NCBI RefSeq assembly: GCF_943734655.1
Contig: NC_071355.1
Span: forward strand, 91,917,449 to 91,981,448
Origin: Sabethes cyaneus
Taxonomy: Eukaryota > Arthropoda > Insecta > Diptera > Culicidae
DNA length: 64,000 nt
Direction of reading: 5' to 3'
Shown here piece after piece: positions 47,001-57,900 of this stretch (position 1 is its first letter; every line of letters begins with the position of its first letter). The translations under genes were made by a program, and so were the position numbers. A model generated the notes under the pieces. The model worked only from the letters and a program-made list of their open reading frames with translations, ran no database searches and had not been told where the DNA came from.

Positions 47001-50000
47001 TTCTAGAAAATTGAACCAAACACTAGTCAGCTATAGGTATCCAACAACTATATGTCATGCAGAAATATAAATGAGTGGAGTAAACGTAGAAATTTGTCTT
47101 TGTAAATAGAAATACTAATTTTTGAACAGAAGCGCTTGCCAATTCCGGTTTACTATACTAGGACATTTTCATACATTTACAACCAGTGTAGTGTGAATCG
47201 GTTAACAGGCTTTTGTAAATAGTTTAAAAGTAATTCGCCACAATCAAATACAACTGTTAAATCGAATGCTGCTAAATACCTAGTGATATCTAAAAACAAT
47301 GACACCTAATGATAGAGTAGGATCCATGAGAACACGGTTGATCAGTTTTTGAACTGACTTTTCATAATCGCAGTTTTACAAAACTCGACGTGGAAAATAC
47401 TTAATATTTACCAAAATCTCACTCCGTTTATAAAAAAAACATCAAAGTTTTAGCCATTTAACTTATCTTCAAAATGTAGAACTGTACTACTTGCAACAGA
47501 ACAACAAAACAATAAAAATAAAATCGTCGAAAGATATAATGGCATTATTGGATGCAGGTTCGTGAAAAGAATGAACGACTTTTAAAAAAGTGGCGATAGC
47601 TAAATTGTTGACTAACAAAAGCATATCAAAGAGGAATGCAACTTAAAAACGAAGATGTTTCAAAATAAACTAGTTTTACTGATGAGATACGATTTTTCAA
47701 CGTTCAAAGTTTATTATTTTTCGATTTAAAATGGATCCTAGCAGGGAACTGATAACGGATTTCACGAATATATATCAATTTCCTAAGTCACCCTATCGAA
47801 CGAACATTGTGATCATAATTAGTTAACAAAGAGAAGCTTTTTTGAACGACAATTGAACCAACTAGACCAAAACGACAAAAAGTGAATGAAACAAACGTTA
47901 AAATGAATATACAAACTATTGCGTTCGAACAGGATCAAATATAACTGAATCTTGACAAACTTGTTGTTTGAAATAGGGAAACTAATGAATACTGATCTAT
48001 TGGTTGAAAATAGATAACTTGTTTTACTTTTCAAAACAGTGGGCAGGTGGGTGTGTATAAATAAGTTGAACGAATCTTCGAATAAAATAGTGAATTTCAA
48101 TCAATCGTTTACACGCGAATGTTACATTTCACTGGAATATGTGGTTGTTTAAGGTTTTTTTTTTGTTAAGCAAGTGCGTATCGTTAGTTGAAATTCAGAA
48201 TTTATGTAATTTGCGATGTTTTTCTTCAGTAGTTACCTGCGTTTGGTGATCGGGGGCAGGGTGGCCCGTGTTGTCTAACAGTGTAGGGGAAGAAGGGCGA
48301 GCATCTAGCAACAAACAACATGAAGACTTGACATTTACCACAGCAGAGCAGAACACGAACGCATCGGATAATCGGCAGGCAAATCGAGTGGCGGATCGGT
48401 AATTTCGCTTAATGCTTGCGGACATTCGGAAATTGATACAGACGATGGCACGCCAAACTTTTCAGGAAAGACTGACACGCATAAAACATGGCCACATTCA
48501 CATTTAATATGGTGCTGAGTACATATGACTATTACTTCTGATACAGTAAGTGCTTTTGGGAAGGGTTTGATTGACTTGAAACTCGTAGGTTACATGGCGC
48601 CTTACGTATGTACCAACTTCCCTCTACTCGTGCCGTTCGACTTGCCTTCGTACCATTCGTACATTCGTTAGGTTAGATTTTGCAAAAATATATGATGGCT
48701 TTAAAATTAAAACTTTACAAAACTAAAAAGAAAAATAACATGAATTTTCCAGAAACTTTTAAAGAAAAACTAATACATATAAGAAGAAGAGATATATAAA
48801 GGGTTTCCGAGTGGTGCGGACACACTGAACATTTAAAGCGTTTTCGGCTCAACCATCTTAAAGTAAACGAAAGATTAGGAACGCATTCGAAGCGTTATTA
48901 TGTCTAATAATAATAATAATGCATTTAATTAGTAACTCATATGTTTTGCAAACTTAAAAAGTTTACCCGATTATTAGATTAGATTAGATAAACCGTAACA
49001 ACATTGACAGACAAAAATAAAATAGAAAAAAATGATGATGCCACAAAAATGAAAAATGCTTAGTGTTTTGTGATTTTTGGGTGATAATCAATTTCGAAAT
49101 GCATGAGTTCCAGCAGGAGTGAATTGGTTTGTTATCTACATCCATTGTTACGTATTATACTTATGCTGTGGGAAATGTTCAGTTTCAATTAGTAGGCCAA
49201 ATAGTTAACAAAGGAGTTTAACAACAAACCGAATCGAGCCATTTGGTTTTTATCCGCAGCTCGATTCGTAAAGCAGGAAATTATAAAATATTTAGGGGTT
49301 TCCTTAAATATCGTAACATTTGCTTGCTGCTTCCTTTTCTGCGCGTGATTGTGTTTTCAAATAATTTTTAAAGCATGCCAAAAGTTAAGAAGAGTAAAAG
49401 AGTAAATTATGTACAATAAGGGTAGTTTTGGTTATTGCGAGTACTACATAAATCAAGACTGGGTCAATAACAAGCTTCTCATATAATGACGAACATGTAC
49501 GAGAGGCTATGATGTCGAATTTTAGTTAACATCGAGGAAATAATTTTTGTTCGTTGGAATTTGGCAAAATACCCAATCTTGAAATATATAGCTTTCGGGA
49601 CGATTTTTAGTTTAGTGTTGAAGGGCATGGTAAAATTACGACAAAGGTCGAGGCACTATAGTGACACGGCAAGGATTGTCGCTATTGAAAAATGTCGCAA
49701 TAAATAAAATAATTTTTACAAATATAAATTTGGTGGTATGTTGAAGCTAGCTTGAAATAATAATTTTATGGTTACTCAAACAGCTATTATCAAAATTGTC
49801 ATTTAAAATTCTTTATAATCATTAGTTTTTATTTTTTAGAGTACAAAATTGCTCAACTATGATTGCCTATAGATGCTCTTATTTTCCCGAATTTCCCGAC
49901 CTCTAGGAGATCCGGGGAGAAATCGAGCGACTAAAGTTGGAAAGGACTGTTTGAAAGGACCTACTCCCGGCAAAACTATAAAGGGTGTCCCACATCGCTG

Positions 50001-53000
50001 TAGAAAATTACCCATTAGGTATTTTCTCTTGAAAATTTGTGTAGAAGTAGTTTAGAGTATATTTTTACACTGTATTTTTATCGCAGTTTTTCGAAAATTT
50101 GAAAAAATGGCGTAACTCGAAAAGCAACATTGCGAATTGATTTTGCGCAAGCACATGGAAAATCCTCAACTCTCTCATCGGGACATCGGAAAACAACTCG
50201 GAATCGTGCAGTCAATGGTGAGTCGTGGACGTTCTATTATTAGTGATCAGAATCACAAGCGTATCATGAAAACGTTCAAGCGGAATCCGAATGCTTTGGT
50301 CAGGGATGTGGCCAAAACGTCGAGTCTGTCCAAGTCTACGATCTTCTGACCAGTTCTAGCTTTGTGTTACTATTCAAGGCATGTCCTGGAGTGGTATAAA
50401 GCCAACGGGGTCACTTTAGACCCTTAGTGGCTAACAACCTCTTATTCAGCAACTCTAAATGGATCCCCTCGTGTTGCCAGTTCAGCAACTTTGCTGACGA
50501 TCGGGTAACCAGTGGAAGCCAAGGTTGTATGTTGTCAGCGAAGAAGGGCTCTCTTGCTCTAGCGAGCCAGAGGGTTGGTGCCGTAAGCCTGGCAAGCCGT
50601 TATCATGAAAAATTAATAACAATGAACGATGAACACAGCAATTCGGACTGGAACAATGGAACTAGACCCATGCGACGAAAATAGACTACGGATTAGAAAC
50701 TCGGGACGTGGAACGGCCGATCTCTCAACTTCTAAGGATGCAGTGCTCGGGTGCTCTCTGATGTATTGAAGAGCCGCAAGTTCGACGTTGTAGCACTGCA
50801 GGAGGTGTGCTAGAAGGCCTCGACTGTACGTACGTTCAGAGATGGACATACCATCTATCAGAACTGTAGCAACACACATGAGTTGGGTACAGACCAATAA
50901 ATCCTCGAATATGCAGGTTCAGAGCCAAGGGTCGGATCGTCAACATAAGCATCATCAACGTGCACTGCCCTCTACGCACAGTTGGAGCGTAAATACGACT
51001 GCTGCCCTAAACATGATATCAAGATCGTCTCGAGGATTTCATTGCTTAGGTCTGCCACAAGGAGGAATACAAACCGGTGATTTGGAGGGTTTAGCGTACA
51101 CCCGTTGACCAACGAATTGGACCTAAGACTTATCGACTTGCCTCCTCCGAGAATATGGCCGCAATTAGTACCTTGTTCCAGCATAGATGCAAAAGTATTT
51201 GCTTCGGTTAAATCTCACGCGGGTGAAACAACCAGACGTTGCTAAAGACTACGCGCATTCACTCGAAGTTGCGCTGCCGGAAGAAGACAAGCTGGACGAA
51301 GCCCTTCTCGAGTACTGTTGGAACACTATCAAAATAGCCATTAGCAGTGTAGCGGAGAGCTCCATCGGGCATGTGGCCCGGAATCAGCGGAACGATTGGT
51401 TTGACGATGAATGAAGAGGGTAACGGGTGAGAAGAACGCAGTGCAACATGTCAGAACGTGGAAAGATACAGAAACAAGAAGAAGCAGCCAACCCGGATCT
51501 TTCGAAAGAAAAAGCGCTTCTTGGAGGAGCAGTGGTATGCGGAATTGGAGTAGCTGCATCGTTCTCAGGAAACTCGGAAGTTCTACCAGAAACTGAACGG
51601 ATTCCCATGCACCATTTGTTCGTTGGCTTCAACGTTGCATATGATACCATCGACCGAAGAAAAGAACTCCGGCAAATCATAGACGAAGACGGCTTCCCCT
51701 GCTAGTTTAGCTAACTGATTCAAACTTCGATGGACGGCACACAGTGCTGTATTAGGATTTCGGGTGGCTTGTCGAGTTCATTTGAATCATACAGAGGGAT
51801 TCGTGAAGGTGATGGTTTTTTATGTCTGCTGTTCAACATAACACTACAAGGTGTTATAAACCGAACGGATGGTCAACATTAAGGGTTAATCTATCTAGTC
51901 AATTCATGTACTTTGCCGATGACATGGATGTTACCGGCAGAATATCTGTGGCGGTGGTTGAACAGTACACCAATCTAAATACTTAGACGTAACAAAGTAC
52001 AAGCGAGCCACTGCTTGAGCCTAATCTACAGGGTACAAAGTGTACCCTGTATGAGACGTTCATTTGACCAGTTGTTCTTTAGGACCATGAAACGTGGTTA
52101 AAGCTCGCGAATGCTCGGAGTTTTCAAAAGACGATTGCTAAGAACGATCTTTGGTGGCATACAGGAGAACGGAGTACAGAGGCGGAGAAACCATGAGCTC
52201 GAACAGCTCTATAACTAAGTATTCAAAAAGTGGCGAAAACTGAACGGATACGATGGGCAGGCTATGCTGCTAGAATGCAGGACACCTATGCTGCAAAGAT
52301 GGTATTGGTTTTAAATCCGGTAGGAACAAGACGACATGCCATGGTTAGACCAGGTTAGACCAGGCGGAGCGAAATCTGGTGGAGAATACACGGAACTAGA
52401 GACCGGTAGTCCACAACCAACTGCATTCAAGAAATTTTGTTCATCACGCTATGTCAATTAAAGCAAGTCAATTAAAGAAAGATGCCAAAATTTGAGGCGC
52501 TGCAGGTGATGTACTAGAAGAAATTCACAGTGCGTACGTATAGAGACGGTTATGTTTCTTACCAGATTAGTACACCCGAGCTGGGTACAATTACTATCAT
52601 ATAAGACGACTCATCGTGTGACTCGTGTGAACCGTTATCTAGGACCTTAAAGGTCAGGTTGGTCCTTCTATGATATTAAAGCGATTACTGGAAAGTTTAG
52701 CATATACCGGCAAATCAACATTAAGTACTATCGTCCGCCATGGTGAGGTAACGCGACCAGGTGAGGGATAGCTAACAAAATTCATTCTAGGAGACCGCTG
52801 AAATAGCGATAAAGCAGCCATCGACTTAGGAAACGCGTAAATTCTATAAGAAGAAACTCAACGTATCCTGCAAAGACTTTGTGCCGCGGTCCGAAACGTG
52901 TCATGAAAAAGACGGAGGAATCTTGACGGACGAACATGAGGTCATCGTATGGCAGAAAAAGCACTAGAATAAACATCTGAATCGCACAAAGTCGGAATAC

Positions 53001-55908
53001 CAAAACAACAGGAGAAAAGTCTACACCAGTACGGTGAATGATTAAAATACTACGGTTGCCACAATAGATGAAGTTATTCAGAGGAGTGAAGATGTGATTT
53101 GCCCAATGTACGAAAAAGCAACAAGTAGGGATGTGAGAACTGCCGAGTTATCACCATTTACAATGGCTTTCTCAGATCGACTTGAGGAAGACATCAAGTA
53201 GATTTTGTGAATGGACGATGGACGGTGGACCGAATCTTTTTATTGTGACAGATATTGTGAAAGTGGTATTGAAGCCAACATTCATTGATTTCAATGCCGT
53301 TTATGATACTATCGAGTACGAAAAGATTTGAAAAATATTCAACATGCTGCGCATGATCTTCCATAAATTCAGTCAATTCAGCTGCTGCGGGCACGATGCG
53401 GGTATTGGCGGAAAGATGTTCCGGGTGGTTGGTAAGCGGTAAACTAGACAGAAATGTAAAGTAGTGAATGTTGGATTGACGGTGAATACACCAAAGACCA
53501 AGAATCTATCTATCGGCAATCGGAGTTGGAGCAATTTTGTTTCTTTCTTCAAATCTGTAGTTATTTTGATAGTAAAGATATAATAAAACCAAAAGCAAAT
53601 AAATTTTTCCATCAAAGTGCTAAAATACGCCAATTAAAAAAAAACTTTCTGGTCTCACTGTATAGAAACCAATTGTAGTTTGGGGAATTTTTTTCTTGAT
53701 TATTTCGTTATGAGAAATGTAGTATGTTCACTGCGATCAACTTTAGTGAATGTACCTCAATCGCATGATAAACGTGTGCGTGCCTGGGGTTTAGTGCTGG
53801 GGAAAGATTTTAAATAGAGAAGCAAGCAGAAAGCCTAATTTCACAAGAATCTGATTCGCTGTCTTGTAAGGCCTATCGTTCGCACACTGCCGATAGTATA
53901 ATTAAATAACGATGGTGAGTAGTGTGGTGGAATTTGGTTGCCGAATGGTACAATATTTTGTTAGTGTATTGTAATCTGTTCTGAATAATAATGTAAACAT
54001 GGGACATGAGCAGGAAAATAGTGGTAATTGTTGCCAATTAAGAAAGAGAATACAACGATTAATTTTGGGTAAATTATTCAACAAGCCAATCTGTGCTTTA
54101 ACAATTAGTAGAAGTTTAGGCACAATTTTTTTAACTAAAATGGTTTTCAATATAAGCCAACAGGTATTTTGAGCCATCTGCAGATATAGCTTATCTAGTA
54201 TTTGTAACGTTAATACAAAATATTAAAATGGTCAGTTCTTTGTTTTGGTTTCTTCTGGAAGAAACCGTAAATTGTTGCTAGGCCGTGCAATTAATGTATC
54301 TCTCATTGAATATTGCACTTGCGAAAACCGATTAGGCAAATCAGGTTAATAGTACAAAAACAAACAATATCTGCAGACCAGTCCTTAGGATTTTTTCTGG
54401 TAGTTTTTGTATTAGTTACAGACAAAATTAACATAATGAGTGAATTGTTAACGATTGAAAACAAAAAACAACAAAAAAATAAATTCAAGATAAGAGAAGT
54501 AAGAATTAAATGAGAATCCAACTTTCGAATAAGTGGTAAAAGTGTTGTGAAGTAGAAAAACAAAACAAAATATAAATCAAGACTGAAAGAGGCAAACAAC
54601 GTACCTCTCCGCTGCGGGCCCCGCTGACTCAAACCACCCATGCCGCCCATGTTGTCCCTTGGTGGAGGAGGTGGCCCTCGTGCCCCGGGTCCGGCGCCTC
54701 GACCCCGGTTGGCTGCACTGTTCAGTGATCGCTGGGCGAGACTGTTTGCAGTGGGCCCTTGGTTATTGTACTGATCCGGTGCCTCAGTAAGGAAGTTAGA
54801 TGGCACCAAGCCTCGTACGCCGTCGAGCTCGCCCATATAGAAACCATCCTCGTCCATGTCGCCATACACCAGTATGACCGCGCCGGTTTGGAAACTTAAT
54901 TCCACCTGCAGTGAGGGTTAAAAGAAATCGGGGTAGAGCCACATAAGTTAATAACGTATTCCACTACTTTGCAAAAGTGTCCGTTTTTTCTGCGAGGTTT
55001 TTCTTCCTCTCGCTACACATTGAATCTAGAATTGTGCATTATTCTATGGGTCTATAAATAATAGGTAACATGCAACATGCAGGATGTGTGGTATTGAATT
55101 ATAGTCACAAGAAGTGGTCACGATTATGACCTGTATCACGGTTTAAAAGCACATCCAATCTCTATCCAAATATACTAGGAGCTCACCTCGGCATCCACAT
55201 TGGGACTTAGTTCTTGCGGGTCGTAATCATACAGCGCAATCATACGTTTTACCGGCATGTTGGCATATATGTCACCCCATCGATCCCTGCTAATACCCCG
55301 CACAGAAGGACCGACGCCGCCCCCGTGAGCACCATCTTCTATTTCTTGGACGTGATTTTCCGGAACAAAACCTTGTCGACCTCGAAGCTCTCCCCAATAG
55401 AAACCGTCCGGATCTTTATCTCCGTACACCTAGAAATAGAGTTTAAAAAAGTTACTCATCCGTGGGAAATGTCGAAGAACCGCATTCTTACTTTGATAGT
55501 ATCACCTTCATTGAACGCTAACTCTTCTTCGCACGCGTCCGGATTTGGACTCATGGTTGCTGGATCGTAGTCGTAGACTGCCATGTAGTAACGTGGCTTT
55601 TTAGATGCTCCTATCAAGTGCGGTGGAAAGGGCATTGTTTGAGGTGTCATTTGTTGACCAGGCACTGGGCCACCCATTCGTTGCTGTTGCGCTTGAGGTG
55701 GCACCGGTTGGTTGGGATTCGTCGGTCGCGGTTGGTTTAAGTTGCGGCCCATTTGGGATTGCTGCTGTTGCTGTTGTTGTTGTTGCTGCGGCATCTGCTG
55801 TTGCGGCTGCTGCGTTTTATTGGGATTACCGTAGTAAGGTTGATTTGGTCCTTGAGGATTTGTTTGTCGTCCAGGCTGGTTGATGTTCATGTTTTGATTC
55901 CGGTAGCC
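31498..55908 (-). CDS. Rbp: RIM-binding protein, 3' part of the gene (SH3-II, SH3-III, C-terminal tail)
   Basis: Exons on the minus strand: 55908..55492, 55429..55187, 54905..54605, unseen exon(s), 32094..31498. RIM-BPs are presynaptic active-zone scaffolds whose SH3 domains bind proline motifs in RIM and voltage-gated calcium channels. SH3-II is split over the first two exons ('YYMAVYDYDPATMSPNPDAC' ... 'VYGDKDPDGFYWGELRGRQG'). SH3-III spans the next two ('RMIALYDYDPQELSPN' ... 'VYGDMDEDGFYMGELDGVRG'). The 'SPNxD' insert and the GD-x-D-x-DGFY motif are family hallmarks. The first two introns are 62 and 281 bp with GT/AG ends and phase 0. The third interval is 22.5 kb and its ends differ in phase (1 versus 0), so a small exon must be missing. 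SH3-I and the FN3 repeats would lie beyond the window. Confidence 0.85.
34792..35140. repeat. inverted-repeat element, about 350 bp
   Basis: Arms 34792-34868 ('gcttaca...ataaggttttgca ... gtggtttgtttac') and 35047-35140 (inverted form) match over most of about 80 bp with small gaps. Fits a MITE or foldback element; the outer boundary and duplication are unresolved. Confidence 0.55.
35470..36022 (+). mobile_element. 5'-truncated LINE, Jockey/I-group ORF2 C-terminus
   Basis: One frame break after 'ALVRSNLEYCAPVWSPYYQN', then an open frame 35568-35957 with 'ESVQRRFIRFALRRLPWNDP' (first residues just upstream) and 'RRTNYSTFSTIIGLQRHFNR'. This is the typical end of Jockey/R1/I-type reverse-transcriptase proteins, after the RT. 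It is followed by a short 3' UTR and an A-rich tail (aaataaacaaacaaata). Confidence 0.75.
37116..37150. repeat. GA-rich microsatellite
   Basis: A gagaga run inside a purine-rich stretch. Confidence 0.6.
38490..38575 (+). mobile_element. tRNA-derived SINE head
   Basis: 'GGCCTAGTGTAGTTGGTA' resembles a tRNA A box and 'CTCGGTTCTATTCCTAGCAC' a B box at the right distance, with decay at both. It does not fold as a tRNA gene, so a SINE promoter is the better reading. The end of the element is not visible. Confidence 0.5.
40205..40582. mobile_element. pogo/Tc1-type MITE, 378 bp, TA target
   Basis: Left end 'CCGTGGACCCCCGTTCG', right end 'CGGGGATCCGCGG' in inverse, each next to TA (40203-40204, 40583-40584). 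CCG-TGGACCCCCG-type ends with TA are usual in pogo-related elements. No transposase inside. Confidence 0.7.
41369..41652 (+). mobile_element. RTE LINE endonuclease fragment
   Basis: Broken frames give 'YSIINAHYLYERGHDDAKK' and 'DSCSHHDIFIRDINGRI', the endonuclease block seen at 5390-5520. It ends where another RTE copy begins. Confidence 0.65.
41690..43930 (+). mobile_element. RTE/JAM-type LINE copy, second subfamily, dead
   Basis: Starts with the same 'agcctcttattcag' sequence as the copies at 5.18 and 50.43 kb. The endonuclease is in 42267-42728 ('DIKIVIGDFNVQVGQ', 'QIDHVLIDDRYF'). RT pieces are around 43310-43577 ('QYQAGF'-like 'TYQAGFVEGRSTTNQ', 'LFVDFNAAYDTIDRKKLW'). It stops near the 'VFERRVLRT' block at about 43920. 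Many frame breaks; part of the RT is deleted. Confidence 0.8.
42267..42728 (+). pseudogene. RTE endonuclease frame
   Basis: 153 codons open across most of the AP-endonuclease-like domain of the LINE above, preceded by frameshifts. Database hits would probably read 'craniofacial development protein 2-like', a common mislabel of RTE endonucleases. Confidence 0.75.
44608..45093 (-). mobile_element. tRNA-derived SINE, about 486 bp, with 11-bp target duplication
   Basis: Minus-strand head 'GGGGGGCTCCGTAGCCGCAA' with A-box-like sequence and B box 'GTGGGTTCGAATCT' about 45 nt on; the tail ends 'ggaaaaa'. The direct repeat 'tgagtgccatt' flanks it at 44597-44607 and 45094-45104. The B box is intact, so Pol III transcription is conceivable. 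Confidence 0.8.
45512..45930. repeat. 143-bp tandem repeat, about 2.9 copies
   Basis: Units begin at 45512, 45655 and 45798 (cctccaaaaac-type start). Each contains 'ttgcttgattagttt'-like and 'gaggaaatttgt'-like blocks and a C-rich run. Confidence 0.85.
46540..49978. other. intron stretch, nothing recognised
   Basis: AT-rich; frames here are short and not protein-like. Confidence 0.35.
49981..50440 (+). mobile_element. mariner (ITmD37-like) remnant
   Basis: The end 'aagggtgtcccacatc' follows TA (49979-49980). A transposase N-terminus follows: 'NPQLSHRDIGKQLGIVQSMV' and 'RNPNALVRDVAKTSSLSKST' form the helix-turn-helix. After a stop the frame jumps to 'SRHVLEWYKANGVTLDP', so the catalytic middle is deleted. 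The right end was replaced by an RTE copy. Confidence 0.75.
50421..52445 (+). mobile_element. RTE/JAM-type LINE copy, internally deleted
   Basis: Begins with the shared 'cctcttattcagcaact' start. Degraded endonuclease pieces lie near 50950-51070, the linker at 51190-51600, and the RT motif A region 'LFVGFNVAYDTIDRRKE' at about 51615-51665. The RT tail includes 'YFADDMD' (about 51908-51930, FADD motif kept). The C-terminal 'RRNHELEQL' and 'IRWAGYAARMQDT' blocks lie at 52180-52290. The tail has the repeat 'gtcaattaaag'. Confidence 0.75.
52450..53340 (+). mobile_element. further RTE LINE debris
   Basis: Pieces in endonuclease-to-RT order: 'GDVLEEIHSAYV' (52508), 'ETRKFYKKLNVSCKDFVPRS' (52830), 'DGGILTDEHEVI' (52912), and 'FIDFNAVYDTIEYEKI' (53280). 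Heavily decayed. Confidence 0.6.
54605..54905 (-). CDS. Rbp: RIM-BP exon: second half of SH3-III and proline/glycine linker
   Basis: Acceptor ctgcAG|GTG (AG at 54907-54906) and donor AGAG|GTACGT (GT at 54604-54603); 100 codons plus one base. Completes SH3-III ('GVRGLVPSNFLTE') and adds an Arg/Gly/Pro-rich stretch ('GPPPPPRDN'). Reading through the donor soon meets a stop in the intron. Confidence 0.9.
55187..55429 (-). CDS. Rbp: RIM-BP exon: end of SH3-II, start of SH3-III
   Basis: Acceptor ctatttctAG|GTG (55431-55430), donor GAG|GTGAGC (55186-55185); 81 codons, phase 0 at both ends. Holds 'GRQGFVPENHVQEIE' closing SH3-II and 'VKRMIALYDYDPQE' opening SH3-III. The conserved splice point in each SH3 falls next to the same motif. 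Confidence 0.93.
55492..55908 (-). CDS. Rbp: RIM-BP exon: Gln-rich linker and start of SH3-II
   Basis: Donor AAA|GTAAGA (GT at 55491-55490) is clear. The proposed acceptor is caccgcAG|GGC (55910-55909), phase 0, after a pyrimidine-rich stretch; the frame stays open further up, so the start is less sure. 139 codons: Asn/Gln/Pro-rich linker with a poly-Gln run, then 'YYMAVYDYDPATMSPNPD'. Confidence 0.85.
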
Positions 55909-57649
55909 CTGCGGTGTATATCCGGATGCATGAAATAGAGAAGCCGAAACAAAGCAAATTGTGTTAACTTCCGGACTTTTATTTGACATCATATTACAAC
56001 TGGTTTTGCGCATAGATGTGGCACAATCAAGAGTATATCGAGCGTCATGGTACAAGCACACTTATATTATTTTAATTTTTGGTTGTGCATACTCAGAGAT
56101 AAGTTGCAATTAGAAGGGCGAAAGGTCTACGAAAGTATTTACAATCAGCTGGACGAGAAATTTGCATCTCTACAGTGAGTAGGTACAATTCAGTGACTTC
56201 ATTATGTACATTTTGTGACACTCAGTGGTACATTTCCGGTGAGCTTAATTTAATTGTGGTGGATACTGGCGTTGCATGGAAAACGTCATCATTGTTATGA
56301 AGTTTTCATTGCAAATACTACTTTATCTACATTCAAACATTTACCAACTCAATAGGTTTACTGTATACTAAATTAAAAATACTGCTTAATCCATTAATAC
56401 TTCTGAAAAAGTAAAACTGAGTAGTTTTACTTTATTCAACGCTCATACAATATGGTTAAAAAATTATAAAAATATTTATATATTAAAACCACAACGTGGT
56501 AGAGTTTTCTTTTAATATTTTTTTATATCAACTCATTTTTCACAACTGAATGCAGTCTACCGTGCAACGCTGTCAAACCAAACGGTTTTTAAATGTATAC
56601 AACTTTTTCAAGAACTTGTCACTGCTTAGTATGTATTCCGACGGCGACATCGCAACAGTTAAAAATCGTCATCATCATTAGTACGATAAGCTTTTTAGCA
56701 TTAATGCTTGGTGTTTGCATGCACACTCTTCCAATCTTCGCTACTACTAAATTACAGGCGAACGAAAGCAACAGAAATCATCATAATCATCGCAGCAGCG
56801 GCTTGAATGGGTACCAACACTACCCACTCCGAAGCTTTAGCATCTTCACGACACTGACTGGCAGCAAGTGGAACAACACTTGAGCTAATGTTGAATCATG
56901 CATAGCCGACTTTCGAACTAAGAAGCCATCACAAACGATTTGATTTGTTTCAATAGAAATAAAAAAACTATTCACTCTATTTTCGCCATTTACCGAACAG
57001 AATTTACCGAGTTTAGAAAATAAAATGGGTCGGACACTTGCCGTACAGAAACGCTAAAACACGACACTAAAACCACGAAGAGTACAAATGACAAGTGTAT
57101 CGTACTTACACTCAATAAGTGAGCGAGCTTTTTCTGTTTGTGGAGTCAAAGCGGCGAGATGGTCGTCGCAATCATGCGAGTAAAGTCAATTTTTATTTAC
57201 TAACTATATTCACGAATAACTTTGCATATGCTTTGCGGTACTGAAAGCAATAGGTACTAGCAAATAAAACTTTTTTGTGCGCTGGAATTTCGATAGAAAT
57301 TATTTTACAGCTGTATTAATTACACTCCATCTAGGTAATGACAATTCTAAGGAATTGACGACGAAGTTCGTCTCGCTATACGATTTAATCATAGAACTGT
57401 CGATAATAGTACTAAAAGAAAAGCTAAGTCTTGGGGCGATTATTGAACAAATTATCAAGTAGCAATATGTCGATGACGACATCTTTGATAGTTACAACTT
57501 CCAGAACTGGCTTTCTACCTTGCAATGGCCAGAAATGCAACACCTGAATACGTTAGGACAAAAAAACTGTCTGTCTCCCAGAGAGCAAAGTTTGGCAAGC
57601 AAATCGCACTTGCAATAGGAAAATTCAATTGTTCATTAGTATTAGCATT
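55909..57649. other. probable upstream RIM-BP intron, no exon recognised
   Basis: No further SH3 or FN3 coding sequence was found. A good minus-strand donor (gagt|GTAAGT at about 57109) exists, but no in-frame acceptor precedes it. Confidence 0.4.
56593..56883 (+). CDS. unassigned 96-codon open frame with one hydrophobic segment
   Basis: Opens with ATG at 56593. Residues about 24-50 ('IVIIISTISFLALMLGVC') are hydrophobic, and the tail is His/Asn/Ser-rich. No family is recognised and there is no splice or promoter evidence. It lies antisense inside the RIM-BP transcription unit. It may be chance. Confidence 0.15.
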   Translation: MYTTFSRTCHCLVCIPTATSQQLKIVIIISTISFLALMLGVCMHTLPIFATTKLQANESNRNHHNHRSSGLNGYQHYPLRSFSIFTTLTGSKWNNT

Positions 57650-57900
57650 AGCCACAATCAACAGGGAAATGTACCAAAAGGAATGCCTTCCAAAGTGATT
57701 GCCGTCTTTCATGAAAAGCCATTAGATAATCCTTTGCTTTAGCACGACTTGGCATCGTGTCACTATGCTAAAATAATGGTGGAGTGGTACGAAGCCAATA
57801 AAATCACTATCGAGCCGCAATTCGCTAATCCTCCTAAATCCAGAGTTGCGTCTAATCGAAGGATACTGACTAAGCTGGGTCAGAGCTATCAACAAGATCA
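57650..57900 (+). pseudogene. mariner transposase fragment (catalytic region)
   Basis: 'INREMYQKGMPSKVI', then 'DLASCHYAKIMVEWYEANKI' and 'PQFANPPKSRVAS', matching the second catalytic block and the NPPN region. The 'RPIE' block is lost. Same family group as the relic at 50.0 kb. Confidence 0.7.

Larger units (their letters stand above)
32095..54604 (-). other. long RIM-BP intron (22.5 kb, at least one hidden exon)
   Basis: Runs from donor AGAG|GTACGT (54604-54603) to acceptor ctAG (32096-32095). About a third is recognisable transposon debris, listed separately. The stretches 32095-34791, 36023-38489, 38575-40204, 46540-49980 and 53345-54604 show no gene or element that I can name. Confidence 0.6.

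Noticed and set aside
54303..54604. Coding continuation of the 54605-54905 exon
   Set aside because: It starts with a perfect donor GTACGT; the translation beyond is low-complexity intron sequence.
55605..55938. Plus-strand Leu/Val-rich frames
   Set aside because: Antisense of the Gln-rich RIM-BP exon.
57109..57185. Minus-strand RIM-BP exon ending at a GTAAGT donor
   Set aside because: No AG acceptor lies between the last in-frame stop and the donor; a non-coding first exon cannot be excluded.
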